Assembly (NCBI RefSeq): GCF_000801335.2
Contig: NZ_JSEH01000022.1
Coordinates: 1 to 64,000, forward strand
Direction: 5' to 3'
DNA: 64,000 bases
From: Desulfovibrio sp. TomC
GTDB taxonomy: Bacteria; Desulfobacterota; Desulfovibrionia; Desulfovibrionales; Desulfovibrionaceae
Of the stretch, positions 20,038 through 29,464 are shown one piece after another; within the stretch, counting starts at the first letter, position 1; the number at the start of each line of letters is the position of its first letter. Both the position numbers and the translations under genes were made by a program. Below the pieces are notes generated by a model. That model was given only the letters and a program-made list of their open reading frames with translations, ran no database searches and was not told where the DNA came from.

Positions 20038-21411
20038 TCAGGGCATGGCGGGATTGAGCGGTTTGCCGTTGACGGTCAGCGTCTTGCCGTCCCAGGCCAC
20101 TGCCGCGCTTAAGCCATCCTTGTCGCGTACGACATAGCCCTGGGCCGCCAGTCCGGCCACGGCCGCTTCGACCATCGGCTGGGCAGAAGCGCCGGCCAGG
20201 GCGGGATTGCTTTTCCCGGCTGCGGCCGCCAGATCCATAATCGCCGCCAGGGACGTCTTGAGGCTGGCCACAGCCGTCAACCGGGCCAGGGCGGCCGGCA
20301 CCGTTTCGGGCAGAGCACCGGAGCCGGCAGCGGTCACCGAGGCCGTGGCCTCGACCGGACCCGAAGGCAGGCCCAGCAGGAAACGGTCAAGGGCCAGACG
20401 CGGCCCCCTGGAGGCTATGGCCGCACCATGACGGCGCAGCAGGTCTCCGTAGGCCTGTACCATCTCCTGCGGCGACATCTTTTGCAGATTGAGGCGGCGA
20501 AATTCGCTGGCAGCGGTATCCAGGGCGGCGGCATCGAGATTTTTCAGAGAAACCGCCATATCCAGCGAGACCTTGGCCAACCCGGGCAGCATCAAAGATT
20601 GGCACTGTGTGGTCATCGCACTGTCCAGCGCCCCATTCTGCACATCGGTTTGGGCCGTTATGGCCAGCTGGTTCAGGGCGAAGGAGTTCTCCGCCGCAAC
20701 GCTGTTGGTCAGCTTGAGGCCGGCCAGGGACAGCCGGCTCGTCCCGACATAGAGATTCAGGCCGACCCGTTTGGCGTTGCTGGTCAGGGAAAATCCTTGC
20801 AGGGACAGGACCATGGTTTTGTCGCTCAGACCGGCATCGGGGGCGTCCAGAGCCATGTCTATGACGCCCAGATCAGCCGTCATGTCCAGGCGGCCGGTGA
20901 CGGCCTTCCAGTGTACGTCCAGGGCAGTGCCGTCTTTCTGGGTAATGGCGCGGGTGACCGGCGGGACGGCAAAACGGGTGTTGCTGTCGCCGGAAAAGGC
21001 AAACACCGTGCGCAGACTGGTCTGTTGCAGTTCGGGAATGGCCTTTTGGATGTTCCCCCAGGTGGTTTGCGCCTCCGCAGGCAGGGCCAGGCGCAGGTCC
21101 ATGACGGCCAGGGCCGGGCGCAGGCTGCCGGCCGCAAAGGGAATGGGACCATGGGCCACCACGCCCACGACCTCAAAGGGCGGCAAGGCCGAACCGGGGT
21201 CGAGACCGGGGGCGAGCCGCACCTCGTAGCGATAGGTGGAGGAAAACACGCCCTGCTTTTTCTCCAGCAGGGTGATCGGTATGCCGTACTGGGCCTCGAG
21301 CAGACTGCGCTGGGCTTCCAGAACGCCGTCGAGACGCGTGCCCAGCCAATACGAAGAGGCCGGGATGCCCAGAGCGAGGATGAGCAACAGACCCAACACA
21401 ATTTTTTTCAC
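20038..21411 (-). CDS. DUF945 (YdgA-like) envelope protein
   Basis: The start is a GTG at 21411, 7 nt after AAGGAG, giving 457 residues; the frame is open upstream without a ribosome site. The N-terminus VKKIVLGLLLILALGIPASSYW is a signal or anchor segment. The region YWLGTRLDGVLEAQRSLLEAQ matches the start of the DUF945/YdgA family, large beta-rich proteins of the periplasm or inner-membrane face. Function is unknown; in Enterobacteria the family has loose links to motility and to envelope integrity. It is a lone gene, with its own 5' region and a repeat at its 3' end. Confidence 0.8.
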   Translation of the reverse strand: MKKIVLGLLLILALGIPASSYWLGTRLDGVLEAQRSLLEAQYGIPITLLEKKQGVFSSTYRYEVRLAPGLDPGSALPPFEVVGVVAHGPIPFAAGSLRPALAVMDLRLALPAEAQTTWGNIQKAIPELQQTSLRTVFAFSGDSNTRFAVPPVTRAITQKDGTALDVHWKAVTGRLDMTADLGVIDMALDAPDAGLSDKTMVLSLQGFSLTSNAKRVGLNLYVGTSRLSLAGLKLTNSVAAENSFALNQLAITAQTDVQNGALDSAMTTQCQSLMLPGLAKVSLDMAVSLKNLDAAALDTAASEFRRLNLQKMSPQEMVQAYGDLLRRHGAAIASRGPRLALDRFLLGLPSGPVEATASVTAAGSGALPETVPAALARLTAVASLKTSLAAIMDLAAAAGKSNPALAGASAQPMVEAAVAGLAAQGYVVRDKDGLSAAVAWDGKTLTVNGKPLNPAMP

Positions 21412-21828
21412 GGCTTTCTCCTTGGTCCGTCGACGCCGGCTGCATGTTTTGGCCGACCACGACGCGGGGTTTGCAATTTCCCCGCTTTTACATGTCTCCC
21501 GGGCATCGGGCAATCCCGGGGAGGACTGCTTCCCGGCCGGTCCCGGCGGGATACTGGCGGGCCTGGAAATCGCAACGGCCCGCCGATAATTTTTTTAAAA
21601 ACGCACGGTTTTTTGCAACGATCTAACAACATACTGTTTTAATTTAATAATTTATTTCATACCACCTGCTGGACCTGGAATAATAAGTGTTGCATATTTT
21701 TTCCATCACGGTAATGTGCCTCATTCCTAACAACGTGCATGATGACCTTCGCCCATTGGACATTAAGCGAAAGTTCAATCCCAACGACGAAATCAGCCCA
21801 TGCCAAATACCGGAGCCATAGCTTAGCC
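21412..21828. promoter_or_regulatory. divergent intergenic region upstream of the RRM gene
   Basis: About 415 nt, turning AT-rich at 21,590-21,670 (many T and A runs) ahead of the RRM gene. This is where its promoter must be. A long 5' leader of over 100 nt is implied, as in cold-shock-type RNA-binding genes, but I see no defined element. Confidence 0.4.
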
Positions 21829-22128
21829 ATGTCGAAGAAACTGTACGTCGGCAACCTGTCCTTCTCTTCCACCGAAAACGACATCCGTGACCATTTTTCC
21901 GCCTACGGCGAAGTGTTGAGCGTCAATCTCATCACCGACCGTGAAACCGGGCGCCTGCGCGGGTTCGGTTTCGTCGAAATGGACGACGCTGGCGCTGCCG
22001 CTGCCATCCAGAACCTGGACGGCAAAGAGCTCGGCGGCCGCAGCCTGAAGGTCAACGAAGCCCAGGACAAGCCCCGCTCCGGTGGCGGCGGCGGCGGCAA
22101 GGGCGGCTACGGCGGCGGTCGCTGGTAG
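21829..22128 (+). CDS. RRM-type glycine-rich RNA-binding protein
   Basis: The 99-residue protein is a single RNA recognition motif with a Gly-rich tail. RNP2 (KLYVGNLSF, residues 4-12) and RNP1 (RGFGFVEM, near 44-51) are both intact, with the aromatic residues that stack on RNA bases. The tail is RSGGGGGGKGGYGGGRW. I choose the ATG at 21829 because the domain begins right after it. Such small proteins in Cyanobacteria and Deltaproteobacteria are RNA chaperones, often cold-induced. The gene is monocistronic with two hairpins downstream. Confidence 0.95.
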   Translation: MSKKLYVGNLSFSSTENDIRDHFSAYGEVLSVNLITDRETGRLRGFGFVEMDDAGAAAAIQNLDGKELGGRSLKVNEAQDKPRSGGGGGGKGGYGGGRW

Positions 22129-22136
22129 TCTGCACA

Positions 22137-22158
22137 GTCCGGCGTTTTTTTGCCGGAC
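22137..22158 (+). terminator. hairpin with T-rich loop after the RRM gene
   Basis: GTCCGGC (22137-22143) pairs with GCCGGAC (22152-22158); the eight-base loop is nearly all T. It may act as a first pause or RNA-stability element before the stronger terminator 50 nt on. Confidence 0.5.
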
Positions 22159-22204
22159 ATGATGTCTTGGGAATGTCCTTCCCGACGGCATCGACATTCG
22201 CCTG

Positions 22205-22236
22205 AAAGGGCCGGAACGAAAGTTCCGGCCCTTTTA
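22205..22236 (+). terminator. rho-independent terminator of the RRM gene
   Basis: AAAGGGCCGGAAC pairs with GTTCCGGCCCTTTT across a GAAA tetraloop, 77 nt after the RRM stop codon. Confidence 0.85.
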
Positions 22237-22365
22237 CATTTCCGGACAGGCCAGCCACTCGCCGCCCGTGTCCAGGCGGCTCAACCGACCGTCAGGATGC
22301 CGTTGCCGAGCGCTCCAAACGGCCCTCTGCCCCCACCCTCTTCGCGCCCGACAACCGCCTGGACG

Positions 22366-22400
22366 CAAAAAAAGGGCCGCCCCAAACGGAGCGGCCCTTG
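22366..22400 (-). terminator. rho-independent terminator of the glutamine synthetase gene
   Basis: On the minus strand AAGGGCCGC and GCGGCCCTT form the stem, followed by a run of seven T. It lies just after the stop codon at 22422. Confidence 0.88.
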
Positions 22401-22421
22401 TCCAATCCCGGGATCGGAGAC

Positions 22422-24602
22422 TTAGCGGATAAACAGCATTTCCTGGTAGCTCGGCAGCGACCACAGGTCGTCGGCCACCACGGCTTCCAGGGCGTCGGCA
22501 ACGGCACGGATCTCGTTCATGGCCGGCAGGATGGTGCAGCACATGTGCTTGGCTTCGGCCAGGGTGCCGTCAGCGCTGTGCTCCATGAGCTTTTCCAACT
22601 CGGCGGTCTTGGCCTGGATGTCGCGCAGCTTGGTCGTCACGCACTCCAGGGTGTCCATCTTGTAGTCATGGCCGATGGCCTTGAGGTTGGCGCAGGTGGC
22701 GGCCAGCTCGCCCTGGTAGCGCTCGGCGGCCGGGAAGATGATGGTCTTGGCCATGCGCACAACCAGATTGGCTTCGGTCTGAATGGTCTTGACGTACTGT
22801 TCGAGGTAGATTTCCTCGCGGGACTTGAGCTCGGCTTCGCTGAAGACGCCGTAGGTGGTAAACAGCTTGACGACCTCGGGGCTGGAGAGCACCGGCAGGG
22901 CGTCAGGCGTGGTCTTGAGGTTGGGCAGGCCGCGCTTGGCCGCCTCGGCATGCCATTCCTCGGAGTAGCCGTCGCCGTTAAAGACAACTGCGCCGTGCTC
23001 CTTGATGATCTCCTGGATGACGGACTGGACAGCGGCGTTGAGTTTGGCCGGGTCGCCGGCGGTAGCGGCTTCGAGCTTGGTGGCAATGTAGTCCAGGGAT
23101 TCGGCCATCATGGCGTTCAAGGCCACCTGGGAGCCGGCGATGGACTGGCTGGAGCCGACGGCGCGGAACTCGAAGCGGTTGCCGGTGAAGGCAAAGGGGC
23201 TGGTGCGGTTGCGGTCGCCCGGATCCATGGGCAGCGGCGGCAGGGTGTCGACGCCGATGCTCATGATGCCTTTCTGCTTGGAGCCTTCGACCTTGCCCTT
23301 CTTGATCTGCTCGAAGACATCGGTGAGCTGCTCGCCGAGGTAGATGGACATGATGGCCGGCGGGGCCTCGTTGGCGCCCAGGCGATGGTCGTTGGACGGC
23401 GTGGCCACCGTGGCGCGCAACAGCGGGCCGAACTTATGCACGGCGCGGATGGCGGCGGCGCAGAACACCAGGAACTGGGCGTTGTCGTGCGGGGTTTCGC
23501 CCGGATCGTAGAGGCTGCCCAGTTCGGCGTTGCCGATGGAGTAGTTGAGGTGCTTGCCCGAGCCATTGATGCCGGCGAAGGGCTTTTCGTGCAGCAGGCA
23601 GATCATGCCATAGCGTTTGGCCACGGTGCGAAGCACGGTCATGACCATCTGGTTGTGGTCGGTGGCCAGGTTGCCGGTCTCGAAGATCGGGGCGATTTCG
23701 AACTGGCTGGGGGCCACTTCGTTGTGGCGGGTCTTGACCGGCACGCCGAGCTTGTACAGTTCGCGCTCGACTTCCATCATGAAGGACAGGACGCGGCGGG
23801 GAATGACGCCGAAGTACTGGTCTTCAAATTCCTGGCCCTTGGCCGACTTGGCCCCAAACAAGGTGCGTCCGGCAATGAGCAGGTCCGGGCGGGCAAAGAC
23901 AAAATTGCGGTCGATCAGGAAGTACTCCTGCTCGGGACCGGCAAAGGAGCCGACCGGCAGCTTGGTCTCGACGCCAAAAAGGCTCAGCACCCGTTTGGCC
24001 TGCTTGTTGAGCGCCTGGGTGGAACGCAGAAGCGGGGTTTTTTTGTCCAGGGCCTCGCCGGTCCAGGACACGAAGGCCGTCGGGATGCACAGGAAAATGC
24101 CGTTGGGATTTTCCAGGATATAGGCCGGGCTGGTCACGTCCCAGGCGGTGTAGCCGCGGGCTTCGAAGGTGGAACGCAGGCCGCCGGACGGGAAGCTCGA
24201 GGCATCGGGTTCGCCCTGGATGAGCATCTTGCCCGAGAACTCGGCCACAGCGCCGCCCTTGCCGTCGGGAACCAGGAAGGAGTCGTGCTTCTCGGCAGTC
24301 ATGCCGGTGAGCGGGTAGAACACGTGGGTGAAGTGGGTGGCCCCACGTTCGATGGCCCAATCCTTCATGGTGTTGGCCACGGTGTCGGCAATGGAGGCAT
24401 CAAGCTTTTCGCCAAGCTCGATGGTCTTTTTAAGCGACTTGTAAACATGCTTGGGCAACCGCTCGCGCATGACCTTGTCGTTGAAGACATTGCAGCCAAA
24501 CATTTCGGTCGGCTTGGTCTCGCTGAAATTCAGGGGGGCATGAGCCGGCTTGTAATTGATGATCGCCGAGATCGCGTCCAAACGAGCCTTGATTCCGCTC
24601 AT
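22422..24602 (-). CDS. glnN: glutamine synthetase type III
   Basis: The ATG at 24602, preceded by AAGAGGACCCT, gives 726 residues, the usual length for GSIII (about 700-730) and far above GSI or GSII (about 350-470). GSIII marks include the N-terminal block [17 protein letters not shown] and [19 protein letters not shown]. Glutamine synthetase signatures follow: [29 protein letters not shown] and [11 protein letters not shown]. It forms glutamine from glutamate, ammonia and ATP in the cytoplasm and is the main ammonia-assimilation step. It stands alone, with no glnB or glnD homolog nearby. Confidence 0.96.
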   Translation of the reverse strand: MSGIKARLDAISAIINYKPAHAPLNFSETKPTEMFGCNVFNDKVMRERLPKHVYKSLKKTIELGEKLDASIADTVANTMKDWAIERGATHFTHVFYPLTGMTAEKHDSFLVPDGKGGAVAEFSGKMLIQGEPDASSFPSGGLRSTFEARGYTAWDVTSPAYILENPNGIFLCIPTAFVSWTGEALDKKTPLLRSTQALNKQAKRVLSLFGVETKLPVGSFAGPEQEYFLIDRNFVFARPDLLIAGRTLFGAKSAKGQEFEDQYFGVIPRRVLSFMMEVERELYKLGVPVKTRHNEVAPSQFEIAPIFETGNLATDHNQMVMTVLRTVAKRYGMICLLHEKPFAGINGSGKHLNYSIGNAELGSLYDPGETPHDNAQFLVFCAAAIRAVHKFGPLLRATVATPSNDHRLGANEAPPAIMSIYLGEQLTDVFEQIKKGKVEGSKQKGIMSIGVDTLPPLPMDPGDRNRTSPFAFTGNRFEFRAVGSSQSIAGSQVALNAMMAESLDYIATKLEAATAGDPAKLNAAVQSVIQEIIKEHGAVVFNGDGYSEEWHAEAAKRGLPNLKTTPDALPVLSSPEVVKLFTTYGVFSEAELKSREEIYLEQYVKTIQTEANLVVRMAKTIIFPAAERYQGELAATCANLKAIGHDYKMDTLECVTTKLRDIQAKTAELEKLMEHSADGTLAEAKHMCCTILPAMNEIRAVADALEAVVADDLWSLPSYQEMLFIR

Positions 24603-24841
24603 AGGGTCCTCTTGCATTTGTGTTGAACAGGTTACACGCCAAGGCCCCGCGCCAGGCTTGCCCGCCCGTGGCCGCGCCCATTTTCCGGCGCGCCCGGGGT
24701 CGAATACGGCATTGTTGCGTCGCGGCGACCCGTTGCCGACCGGGACGATTCCCTCGTCCTTCGCCCTGGCCGGCCTTGAAAAATTCCGCCTCTCGCCACG
24801 CGCCCGGTTTCTCTCCACCCGTGCGCGCGCGAACTAGCAAT

Positions 24842-24872
24842 AATGTAAAACTACCCCCCCGTCCAGAGTCAA
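24842..24872 (-). promoter_or_regulatory. possible sigma70-type promoter of glnN
   Basis: On the minus strand TTGACT (24872-24867) is followed, after a G-rich spacer of 17-19 nt, by TTTACATTA. This is the only AT-rich patch in the 380-nt upstream region. It implies a leader of about 230 nt. Spacing is at the edge of normal. Confidence 0.3.
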
Positions 24873-24980
24873 TACGGCCCCGGGACAGGCTTCCAGGCCG
24901 CCCGGCCAGGGGCGCAGCCGCCGAACCGGACCGGAACACTGGCAAAATGCCAAACGACTTTTTTGTCGAAGCAGCGCCGC

Positions 24981-25280
24981 CTAGACGTCGAGCATGCGAC
25001 GGATCGCCGTCAGTTCCTCGTAAACCTGCCGCAAGACTCCGGCGTCGCGTCCAGAGTCGGCCAGCCGCCGCCGCGCCCCGTCGATGGTCAGCTTTTCCTC
25101 ATAGAGGAGCGTCTTTATGGTGTTGACCAGGGCGAGGTGCTCTTTCGTGTAGGCTCGCTGGCCTTTTTGGGTGCGCACCGGGACCAGTTGGGGGAATTCG
25201 GTTTCCCAATAGCGCAGCACAAAGGGTTTGAGTCCCGTCAGACTGGCGATCTCGCCGATCTTATAGGTCTTTTGCAGCAT
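24981..25280 (-). CDS. MerR-family transcriptional regulator
   Basis: The ATG at 25280 is preceded by AAAGGGTGGAT and gives 99 residues (an upstream GTG would add two). The N-terminal winged helix-turn-helix is clear: [20 protein letters not shown] then [12 protein letters not shown] and [14 protein letters not shown] short C-terminal helix follows ([19 protein letters not shown]) with no effector domain and no cysteine cluster for metal sensing. In Desulfovibrio relatives a small MerR protein is often found next to pheT or ihfA; here it is a single gene about 4 kb away. Target unknown. Confidence 0.88.
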   Translation of the reverse strand: MLQKTYKIGEIASLTGLKPFVLRYWETEFPQLVPVRTQKGQRAYTKEHLALVNTIKTLLYEEKLTIDGARRRLADSGRDAGVLRQVYEELTAIRRMLDV

Positions 25281-25508
25281 ATCCACCCTTTTTGCGCCAA
25301 GCCGGACGCCGGGTCAAGTGCCGTCCGGGAGAGAAATCTTCCAAGATTCTCTTCCCGTCGTAACCAGGAACGCCTATCTTCTGGACGGTCGGGCCTCGTT
25401 CCCGGCCCCGGCCCGCCCGGACAGGACCTACACGCCGGGTGGTCTGATCCACCCAAACGCCGGTCGATCCCGCAAGGGACCAGCCACAAACCTCAAGGAG
25501 ATGCGACC

Positions 25509-26330
25509 ATGGCGACCATTACCACCAAAGACGGTTCGACCTTATACTATAATGACTGGGGCTCCGGCCAACCCGTGGTTTTCAGCCATGGCTGGCCGCT
25601 TTGCGCCGATGCCTTCGAGGACCAGATGTTCTTCCTGGCCTCCCACGGCTTCCGGGTCATCGCCCACGACCGCCGGGGGCATGGCCGGTCCAGCCAGCCT
25701 TGGCAGGGCAACGATCTTGACGCCTATGCCGACGATCTGGCCGAACTGACCACGGCCCTTGAGCTCAAAGACGCCGTGCACGTCGGCCATTCCACCGGCG
25801 GCGGCGAAGTGGTGCGCTACATCGGCCGCCACGGCACAGGCCGGGTGGCCAAGGTCGTGCTCATCGGCGCGATCCCGCCGCTGATGCTCAAGACCCCGGC
25901 CAATCCGGGCGGCCTGCCCATCGAGGTTTTCGACGGCATCCGGGCCGGGGTGCAAAAGGACCGCTCCCAGTTCTTCAAGGATCTGACCCTGCCCTTTTAC
26001 GGCTACAACCGCCCCGGAGCCGCGATATCCGAGGGGGTGCGCCAGGCCTTCTGGCGGCAGGGCATGATGGCCGGGTTCCCGGCCGCCTACTTCTGCATCA
26101 AGGCCTTTTCGGAAACCGACCTGACCGAGGACTTAAAGAAGATTGACGTGCCCACCCTCTTCCTGCACGGCGACGACGACCAGATTGTGCCCATCGACGC
26201 CTCGGCCCGGGCGGCCGTGAAGCTGGTCAAAAACGCGACCCTCAAGGAATACCCGGGCGGCGCGCACGGCATCTGCACCACCCAAAAGGATATGGTCAAC
26301 GCCGATCTCCTGGCCTTTTTACAGGCATAA
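25509..26330 (+). CDS. alpha/beta hydrolase, chloroperoxidase/arylesterase type
   Basis: The ATG at 25509 stands 8 nt after AAGGAG and gives 273 residues. The family features are all present: HGWPL of the oxyanion region near 27, the nucleophile elbow GHSTGG (Ser near 95), the acid in [10 protein letters not shown] (near 222) and the catalytic His in GGAHGI (near 252). The [18 protein letters not shown] start is characteristic of the cofactor-free haloperoxidase/esterase group. It is cytoplasmic, with no signal peptide. The natural substrate cannot be inferred. It is a single gene with its own terminator. Confidence 0.93.
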   Translation: MATITTKDGSTLYYNDWGSGQPVVFSHGWPLCADAFEDQMFFLASHGFRVIAHDRRGHGRSSQPWQGNDLDAYADDLAELTTALELKDAVHVGHSTGGGEVVRYIGRHGTGRVAKVVLIGAIPPLMLKTPANPGGLPIEVFDGIRAGVQKDRSQFFKDLTLPFYGYNRPGAAISEGVRQAFWRQGMMAGFPAAYFCIKAFSETDLTEDLKKIDVPTLFLHGDDDQIVPIDASARAAVKLVKNATLKEYPGGAHGICTTQKDMVNADLLAFLQA

Positions 26331-26349
26331 GCCCACCCCGCAGCCCCCA

Positions 26350-26384
26350 AAAAAAGCCCCGGCGCACAGGCGTCGGGGCTTTGG
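26350..26384. terminator. bidirectional terminator between hydrolase and Spy-like gene
   Basis: AAGCCCCGGCGC pairs with GCGTCGGGGCTT (one G-T pair) across ACAG. The minus strand has a seven-T tail, the plus strand three T. It serves the two convergent genes. Confidence 0.85.
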
Positions 26385-26443
26385 CGGTTTCCTGGGACGG
26401 CTTCGCGCACAGGAGCATCGGCCGGCTCAACCATGCCCGCCCG

Positions 26444-26935
26444 TTACGACAGATTCCCCACAATCCAGGCATCGAGTTGCTCTTGGCGCTCCAGCCGCCG
26501 GGCCTCAATCTTCTCCCGCAGCGCCTCGCGCAGGGTGTCGCGCTTGGCCCGCTGCTCCGGGGTCAGCACAGCGTCAACGGCCGCCTTGACCCGCCCGCGC
26601 ATCACGGCCAGCTCGATAGCCGCCTCCGCAACCGTCCTGGCCCCGGCCCGGACCGCCGCCTCGTCGCCAGGGGTCTTGGCCATGGTCGCGCCCAGGGCCT
26701 GCGCGGCCGCTTTGACGGTTCCCCGCAAGGCCCGCATGGCTTCCCGGTTGGCCTTGAGGATGCCCGCCACGTCCCGCTTCTGGGCGGGGCTGAGGTTGAG
26801 CGCGTCAAGCATTCGCACCAGGCCCGGCCCCTCTTCGGCCGGGGCGCCGCCGCCCGTGGCGCCGGACCAGGCCGTCCCGCCCAAGAGCAGCAGCCCGCAC
26901 AGGGCCGCCGCCAGAATCAGTTGTCGCCGCATCAT
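26444..26935 (-). CDS. Spy/CpxP-like periplasmic protein
   Basis: The 163-residue protein starts at 26935 after GTGAGGAACC. The N-terminal 25 residues (MMRRQLILAAALCGLLLLGG...) form a signal peptide. The mature part is wholly helical, with two LTxxQ-like repeats: LNLSPAQKRDVAGIL and VLTPEQRAKRD, the mark of the Spy/CpxP/CnrX-related periplasmic family. Such proteins are chaperones or metal and stress sensors. It is divergent from the Cys-rich protein and the ECF sigma group that follow, which suggests a common stress theme (inference). Confidence 0.8.
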   Translation of the reverse strand: MMRRQLILAAALCGLLLLGGTAWSGATGGGAPAEEGPGLVRMLDALNLSPAQKRDVAGILKANREAMRALRGTVKAAAQALGATMAKTPGDEAAVRAGARTVAEAAIELAVMRGRVKAAVDAVLTPEQRAKRDTLREALREKIEARRLERQEQLDAWIVGNLS

Positions 26936-27304
26936 GGTTCCTCACTTGCTTGTTGGGGTTGTCGCGCCCCGGCCGGACAGCAGTCCGCCCTAGGCGCGCC
27001 GGACGGTCGGCAAGCCGTGACCGTCCCTTTGGCCATGATACGGGGCCAAGCGCGTTTCCCCCCGGTCAGGGATCCCTCCGGGCCGTCTTCCCGGTGCGGG
27101 CAACAGCCTCTCCCCGCGTCAGCAAAGCGGCATCCCTGCCGCCAAGCCGCGTCCTGCGCCAACCGGCAACCAGCCGCCCCATCCGGCTGTCATTTCCAGA
27201 CCACAGCAATAAAAAAAGCGGGGGGTTGGCCGCTCCCGCCCGTATCATCAGGCAAACGCCGCCCACAAGCGGCCAACGACAACACCCCAAGCGAGGACCC
27301 GACC
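26936..27304. promoter_or_regulatory. divergent intergenic region of the envelope-stress group
   Basis: About 370 nt between the Spy-like gene and the Cys-rich repeat gene. It must hold promoters for both directions. I could not assign a -35/-10 pair, and no small gene is visible. Confidence 0.35.
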
Positions 27305-27610
27305 ATGCCGTTCGTTTTCACCCCCTTGGCCCTGCCGCGCCTGTCCAAACCCCTGGCCGTCGCCCTGGCTGCCGTCTGCCTGTTGGCCGTTGCCGTCCCG
27401 GCCCCGGCCCAGCAGCCGGCCGGGGCGTCCGGCCAGTCCCTCAAAGAGGCCTGCAAGGGCGATTACAAGACGTTTTGCTCTGGCGTGCAGCCCGGCGGCG
27501 GCCGCATCGTCGCCTGCCTCAAACAGAACGCCGACAAGGTCTCGGCCGGTTGCAAGCAGGCCTTGACGGCAGCCCGGTCGGCGAAGCAGGCTCAGGGAGC
27601 CGGTCAGTAG
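27305..27610 (+). CDS. secreted cysteine-rich repeat protein
   Basis: The 101-residue protein starts at 27305 behind GAGGAC. It has a signal peptide (hydrophobic VALAAVCLLAVAVPAPAQ, cleavage near residue 36). One Cys-rich repeat follows: CKGDYKTFCSGVQPGGGRI then ACLKQN and AGCKQAL, four cysteines with the spacing of the GLG1/Cys-rich repeat family. These would form two disulfides in the periplasm. Bacterial members are small secreted proteins of unknown role. It lies 113 nt upstream of the ECF sigma gene on the same strand and may be in its regulon. Confidence 0.82.
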   Translation: MPFVFTPLALPRLSKPLAVALAAVCLLAVAVPAPAQQPAGASGQSLKEACKGDYKTFCSGVQPGGGRIVACLKQNADKVSAGCKQALTAARSAKQAQGAGQ

Positions 27611-27723
27611 GACAACGCCTAACCGCGCCGGCTGCCTGCACGGCGCGGCGCGACACGACCGGAAAGGGGCCACGCCGGCACGTCCCGGCCTGCCCCGCAA
27701 CCGTGACCCACCGGACGGAAACC

Positions 27724-28371
27724 GTGGAGAAATGCTGGCCCTTTGGCGGATGGCTGCCGCTTCCCCGTCGCCTGACCGGGCGCAGCTCCGACGCCGCGCC
27801 GCCAGCCCGGGACTACGCCGCAGCCGGCGACGACCTCCTGGCGGCCTGGTCCGGAGCCGGCGACCGCCAGGCCTTTGACGCCATTGTCCTGCGACATGGA
27901 GCCTTTGCCCTGCGGGTGGCGGCGCGCCTGACCCGCGATCCGGCAACCGCCGAGGACGTGGCCCAGGAGGCTTTCCTGCGCGCCTGGGGGGCCATTGGCC
28001 GCTTTGACCCGCAGCGTGCCCGGCTGACCACCTGGCTTTACCGCATCGTGGCCAACTTAAGCCGCGACACTGTGCGCCGCGCCCGGCCCGAGCCCCTGCC
28101 CGAAGGCTTTGATCCGGTCGATCCGGCCGCTGGCGCGGAAGAGCGCATCGCCGCCGGCCAGCAGGCCCGGGCCATGGCCGCCGCCCTGACCGAACTGCCG
28201 GACAGGCAGCGGGCGGCCTTGGCCCTGGTCTACGAAGAAGGCCTGTCCGGGGCCGAAGCAGCCAAGGCCCTCGGGGTTACGGCCAAGGCCGTGGAACGGC
28301 TGCTCGCCCGGGGCCGCGAATTTTTGCGCAAACGGCTGGTCGATCCGGCCGCCAAAGGAGGCCCGCCATGA
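27724..28371 (+). CDS. ECF-type RNA polymerase sigma factor
   Basis: Region 2 is clear (AFDAIVLRHGAFALRVAARL, AEDVAQEAFLRAW, TWLYRIVANLSRDTVRR) and region 4 follows (LPDRQRAALALVYEEGLSG, AKALGVTAKAVERLLARGR). The start is uncertain: I take the GTG at 27724 behind GGACGGAA (215 residues); a GTG at 27703 is also possible. It overlaps the next gene by 4 nt (ATGA). Together with that gene and the one after, it makes a sigma/anti-sigma/periplasmic sensor set similar in layout to CnrH-CnrY-CnrX of metal resistance. Confidence 0.9.
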   Translation: MEKCWPFGGWLPLPRRLTGRSSDAAPPARDYAAAGDDLLAAWSGAGDRQAFDAIVLRHGAFALRVAARLTRDPATAEDVAQEAFLRAWGAIGRFDPQRARLTTWLYRIVANLSRDTVRRARPEPLPEGFDPVDPAAGAEERIAAGQQARAMAAALTELPDRQRAALALVYEEGLSGAEAAKALGVTAKAVERLLARGREFLRKRLVDPAAKGGPP

Positions 28372-28829
28372 TGTCCTTGTCGCGCTTTGCCGCCCTGGCC
28401 GCCAGCTACGGCGGCGATATCGGCCGCTGGCCCGAAGCATTCCGGGACGACGGGCGCAGGCTCGCCGCCGCCTCGCCCGAGGCAGGCAGGCTGCTCGACC
28501 AGGCCGCCCGGCTCGATGCGGTCCTGCTTGACGCCGGCCGGCGCGAGGCTGAAACGCTGTTGTCTGCCGGGGCTGCAGACGCGGCCCTGGCGCGGCTGCG
28601 GCGAAACATCGCCGCCCACATTGCTGCAACCCAACCGAAACGGCTGAGGCGGCCGGCCCGGCTGACCGACTGGCTTCCTGTTCCGCCGCGCTTGGCAGGG
28701 CTGGCCACGGTCGGAAGCGTTGCCGTCATGGCCGGGCTCCTCGTTGGCGCGCTGACCGTGTCCCAACCCGACGGCGATGCCCTGCTCGCCCTCATGCAGC
28801 CCGTGCCTCTTGCCCTCTTCACCGAATAG
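28368..28829 (+). CDS. single-pass membrane anti-sigma factor (predicted)
   Basis: The 153-residue protein overlaps the sigma gene by ATGA. The cytoplasmic N-terminal half holds SLSRFAALAASYGGDIGRWP and AGRLLDQAARLDAVL, a pattern common in small alphaproteobacterial proteins that sit beside ECF sigma genes. One membrane segment lies near residues 117-138 (AGLATVGSVAVMAGLLVGAL). Only about 15 residues would reach the periplasm. Function as an anti-sigma is inferred from position, topology and resemblance. No zinc-binding HxxxCxxC motif is present. Confidence 0.7.
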   Translation: MMSLSRFAALAASYGGDIGRWPEAFRDDGRRLAAASPEAGRLLDQAARLDAVLLDAGRREAETLLSAGAADAALARLRRNIAAHIAATQPKRLRRPARLTDWLPVPPRLAGLATVGSVAVMAGLLVGALTVSQPDGDALLALMQPVPLALFTE

Positions 28830-28838
28830 CGAGGCCGT

Positions 28839-29312
28839 ATGGATGCCACAGCCAACCCCAAACGCGACTGGCGGCGCATTGTCCTGCCCTGCTCGCTGCT
28901 CCTGAACCTGTTCCTGGTTGCGGTCATCGGCGGCCGGCTGCTCTACGGCCGGGCCGAACGCCTGGATGGGACCGGCATGCTCTCACGCCTTCAGGCCCGG
29001 GCCGAGGCCGTGCTGCCGTCGGCAGAGGCCCAGGCCTTCAAGGCGGTCATCACCCGCGATTTGCCTCGCTTTTCCCCAACCTGGCAACAGGTTGGCGCGA
29101 CCAGAGCCGAACTCGCGCGCCAGGTGGCGGCCGACCCCTACGACAAAATCGCTACCGGCCGGGCGCTTGGGGCCTGGATAACCGCCTGGGACGGCTTTGC
29201 CGCCGAGTTCGGCAATACCCTGGTCGACGCCCTGGCCCAGGTTTCCCCCGAAGGCCGCCGCAAACTCATCGCCGGGCGATTGGGCAAACTGCCCAAGGAG
29301 CAGGAACAGTAA
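28839..29312 (+). CDS. periplasmic heavy-metal-sensor-type protein (CnrX/metal-resist family)
   Basis: The 157-residue protein starts at 28839 after GAGG. An N-terminal membrane anchor (IVLPCSLLLNLFLVAVIGGRLLY, near 14-36) is followed by a helical hairpin domain with VLPSAEAQAFKAVI, PTWQQVGATRAELARQVAADP and a final QVSPEGRRKLIAGRL. This matches the metal-resistance/CnrX-like helical hairpin family that senses metal or stress and signals to the anti-sigma. It is 10 nt behind the anti-sigma gene, so all three are one operon. I see no obvious His/Met metal site, so the signal may not be a metal. Confidence 0.72.
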   Translation: MDATANPKRDWRRIVLPCSLLLNLFLVAVIGGRLLYGRAERLDGTGMLSRLQARAEAVLPSAEAQAFKAVITRDLPRFSPTWQQVGATRAELARQVAADPYDKIATGRALGAWITAWDGFAAEFGNTLVDALAQVSPEGRRKLIAGRLGKLPKEQEQ

Positions 29313-29464
29313 GAAATACGGGACAAGAGTGGGTAGAAAAAGATGAGCGCTCCGACGGCCAAAGGCTCCGCCCCTCAAAAAAGTTCAGGGGACGGCGTTG
29401 CGGCGACGATAAGCGGGAAGAAGAAATTCCACCGGTCAGGCAAAGGCCGCCCGGAGGAAGCTTG

